Shown: positions 62,218 through 64,000 of the stretch, one piece after another
How the letters are laid out: every line of letters begins with the position of its first letter
Numbering within the stretch: position 1 is the first letter of the stretch
Source: DATFWC01 sp045801465
Lineage (GTDB): Bacteria; Pseudomonadota; Alphaproteobacteria; Rhizobiales; Xanthobacteraceae
NCBI GenBank assembly: GCA_045801465.1
Contig: JBJMSU010000172.1
Location: 1-64,000, forward strand
Length of the DNA: 64,000 nt
Reading direction: 5' to 3'
Notes under the pieces: model-generated
The model's database searches: none
What the model saw: only the letters and a program-made list of their open reading frames with translations
Told to the model about the DNA's origin: nothing
Made by a program: the position numbers and the translations under genes

Positions 62218-62771
62218 CAGACGCCGTCCCGCCCCGATCCATCGCGCGGTGCTGCGCTTCCGCCGGGCGCGTGCACGAACAGCCGGACGAGCGACATCAC
62301 GACGATCATGGCAAGAGCGAGGGGGATGACGCCCTGCGCAATCCACGTGGGCAGATGCAGCGCGTCGCTGCGCTGCTCGAACTCGAACAGCAGGCTTACG
62401 ACGCGCGTGCTCGCGAGAACGACGGGCGCGAGAATCGCCGCCAGCAGGAGCGTGGCGACGATGTTGAGAATCCGGTGCCGGCGCGGCGATGCCAGGGCCA
62501 CGAACGCGTCGATGCGAATGTGCGCCTGCTGCCAGGCGACCGAAATGGCGCCGGCATAGACGCCTAGGATCATGAGGTAGAGCATCGCCTCCTCGGCCCA
62601 CGAGAAGGCGGCGAAAAAGACGTAGCGAAGCACGATATTGACGGCGTTGAGGATGACGATCGCCAGCAGCGCGGCGGCTGCGAGCCACAGGCCGAAATAC
62701 GCGACGCGCTCTCCCAGCCACAGCAACCCGCTGTTCAGGCGCCCCTCGATCATGGTGGAAAGCCACGGCAA
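62217..62771 (-). CDS. TRAP transporter small permease (DctQ type)
   Basis: Four-helix membrane subunit that partners DctM. The 184 residues show helices near 20-45, 55-75, 95-115 and 140-165, with the family-like FSWAEEAMLYLMILGVYAGA and RIDAFVALASPRRHR loop. Either M1 (62771) or M7 (62753) could be the start. It is coupled to DctM by ATGA and separated from the binding protein gene by about 150 bases containing a repeat. Confidence 0.87.
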   Translation of the reverse strand: MPWLSTMIEGRLNSGLLWLGERVAYFGLWLAAAALLAIVILNAVNIVLRYVFFAAFSWAEEAMLYLMILGVYAGAISVAWQQAHIRIDAFVALASPRRHRILNIVATLLLAAILAPVVLASTRVVSLLFEFEQRSDALHLPTWIAQGVIPLALAMIVVMSLVRLFVHAPGGSAAPRDGSGRDGV

Positions 62772-62809
62772 GGGCTCATGGTCATGCTGTTTCCATTGAC
62801 TACGTGCGA

Positions 62810-62911
62810 GTCGTCCCCGCGAAGGCGGCGCGAAGGCGGGGACCCATCAACACCGTCGAAGCTTACTTTCGCGGGATCGGTGGTCATGGGTTCCCGCTTA
62901 CGCGGGACGAT
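62810..62911. repeat. Rhizobial intergenic palindrome (GTCGTCCCCGCGAAGGCGG type)
   Basis: GTCGTCCCCGCGAAGGCGG, then GGGGACCCATCAACACCG, faces TGGTCATGGGTTCCCGCTTA and CGCGGGACGATG, so the block is an inverted repeat folding on a central AAGCTT-containing loop. This type recurs between genes in many Rhizobiales. Here it interrupts the TRAP operon between the binding protein and DctQ. Confidence 0.75.
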
Positions 62912-62919
62912 GATGGGCG

Positions 62920-63945
62920 TCAATTCACGCTGTCGGCGGCGGCCTTGAGCTTGTCGTAGAGCTCCTTCGACGACGCGTTCCTGGCAAGCACCGATTGCAC
63001 GGCGGCGGTGACGCGCTTGGCCGCATCCTCCTGCTCGGGTGGCGCAAGCTTGACGATCTTGCCGCCTTTTTCCGTCCACGCCTTGCGGTCGTCGGCGATA
63101 CGCTGAACTTGCCACTTGTGCAGGTCGAGCTCGATCTTGCGGCCGGTCTCCGCCACGATCTTCTGCAGATCGCCCGGCAAACGGCCGAACCATATCTTGC
63201 TCACGAGAGCGACCGGCATCAGCGCCCACAATCCGGTGTCGAGCATGTGCGGGGCCGCGTCATAATAACGAAAAGCCACGAACGCCCCGACCACCGAATT
63301 GGCGCCGTCGATCGTGCCCTGCTGGATCGCCGGCAGCACCTCCGGCAGCGCCATCGGCACCGCCGATCCGCCGAGCGCGACCACCGACGCCTGCTCGCCC
63401 TCGGCGGCCAGCACGCGGATGCGTTTGCCGGAAAAATCAGCCAGCTTGGCGACCGGCGTCTTGAAGGTGAAAACCTGCTGGTCGTAGACGTTGAGCCCAA
63501 CCGTGACGAGGCCCCGCGGGTCGGTGAAGTCTGCGATGGCCTTGCGGAACTGCGGCAGATCGAGCGCCCGGCGCGCATGCTCGTTGCTCTTGAACAGTCC
63601 GCTCAGCGCCAGGACCTGAAACCTTGGATCGGCGCCGAAGAACAGCTCCGAGGGTCCGATCGCCGCCTCGATCGTGCCGAGCCGCAGTCCCTCCACCTGG
63701 CGCTGCGCGCTGCCGAGCTGGGCCGCCGGGTAGACGTCGACGCGAATGCGGTTGTTGGTCGCCTTTTCCAGCTCCGTCTTGTAGACCTTGATGTACTCGT
63801 GCTGCATGTCGTTGATGGTCTGCGTCGCAAACTTCATGACGAAATCCTGCGCGCATGCCGTGCCGGCGCTCAGCGCCAGGCCGCAGGCAAGCGAAACGAT
63901 GCTCGCGTGCCTGCGCGCAAGCGAACGATCAAACACGAAATTCAT
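62920..63945 (-). CDS. TRAP transporter substrate-binding protein (DctP type)
   Basis: Periplasmic solute receptor of the TRAP system, 341 residues with a signal peptide (cleavage near GTACAQD). DctP features include MKFATQTINDMQHEYIKVYK, RIRVDVYPAAQLGSAQRQVE, the substrate-arginine region FSGKRIRVLAAEGEQASVVA, and QQGTIDGANSVVGAFVAFRY. The likely ligand is a carboxylate, possibly the substrate of the neighbouring UbiD enzyme (inference). It is the promoter-proximal gene of the TRAP operon; the last 55 bases of the window are its upstream region. Confidence 0.92.
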   Translation of the reverse strand: MNFVFDRSLARRHASIVSLACGLALSAGTACAQDFVMKFATQTINDMQHEYIKVYKTELEKATNNRIRVDVYPAAQLGSAQRQVEGLRLGTIEAAIGPSELFFGADPRFQVLALSGLFKSNEHARRALDLPQFRKAIADFTDPRGLVTVGLNVYDQQVFTFKTPVAKLADFSGKRIRVLAAEGEQASVVALGGSAVPMALPEVLPAIQQGTIDGANSVVGAFVAFRYYDAAPHMLDTGLWALMPVALVSKIWFGRLPGDLQKIVAETGRKIELDLHKWQVQRIADDRKAWTEKGGKIVKLAPPEQEDAAKRVTAAVQSVLARNASSKELYDKLKAAADSVN

Positions 63946-64000
63946 CCATCCCTCCCTGGCGTCATCGAGGAATGCTAGATCATGTCCGGCTCCTTTGGAA

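Noticed and set aside
1..64000. CRISPR arrays, rRNA genes, prophage or transposase genes
   Set aside because: No regularly spaced direct repeats, rRNA segments, phage structural genes or transposase motifs were seen; the repeats present are short intergenic palindromes.

Overview
This 64 kb window is chromosomal DNA of a high-GC alphaproteobacterium, most likely in the Hyphomicrobiales near Bradyrhizobium, Rhodopseudomonas or Xanthobacteraceae relatives. The pointers are a SAM-II riboswitch in front of metZ, an assimilatory APS reductase of the plant/rhizobial type, tripartite tricarboxylate (Bug) and TRAP binding proteins, a type VI secretion system with PpkA/PppA/TagF/TagH accessory proteins and no TssJ, and dispersed palindromic repeats typical of this order. 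The taxon is inferred from gene content, not from a marker-gene tree.

Layout. 1-3.6 kb: 3' part of pckA, a remnant of an aldo/keto reductase, an Asp/Glu racemase-type protein, a Bug binding protein and apaG. 3.9-6.6 kb: an OpgC-like membrane acyltransferase coupled to two SGNH-hydrolase paralogues. 6.9-14.2 kb: one sulfate assimilation operon (cysH-cysD-cysN-sulfate binding protein-cysT-cysW-cysA) in which CysN carries a C-terminal DUF2061 membrane domain and no APS kinase. 14.2-25.4 kb: envelope genes, namely two exported caspase-like proteins, a DUF4384 protein, an OmpA-domain protein, a beta-propeller/NlpC-like protein, a DUF4424 protein and a methyltransferase.

25.5-51.8 kb: a complete-looking type VI secretion locus in two divergent arms. 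The leftward arm holds vgrG, an adaptor-like gene, a frameshifted effector-like gene, tagH, tssK, tssL (fused to OmpA), tssM, tagF, a PP2C phosphatase and a Ser/Thr kinase. The rightward arm holds tssA, tssB, tssC, hcp, tssE, tssF, tssG and clpV. Kinase, phosphatase, FHA protein and TagF together imply post-translational switching of secretion. No TssJ lipoprotein and no intact PAAR gene or effector is visible here.

51.8-56.8 kb: a DUF433/DUF5615 toxin-antitoxin pair, tRNA-Gly(CCC), a long-form dCTP deaminase, and metZ behind a SAM-II riboswitch and terminator. 57-64 kb: a probable aromatic-acid catabolic module with a flavin monooxygenase-like gene, a MarR regulator, a UbiD decarboxylase and a three-gene TRAP transporter.

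Between genes lie at least three copies of a roughly 165-bp double-hairpin element, which inflates the apparent 5' ends of three neighbouring genes, plus several other palindromic repeat types. An ATAG-N7-CTAT palindrome recurs upstream of the envelope/caspase genes, and a duplicated GTGAC-N4-RTCAC element lies between tagH and tssK.
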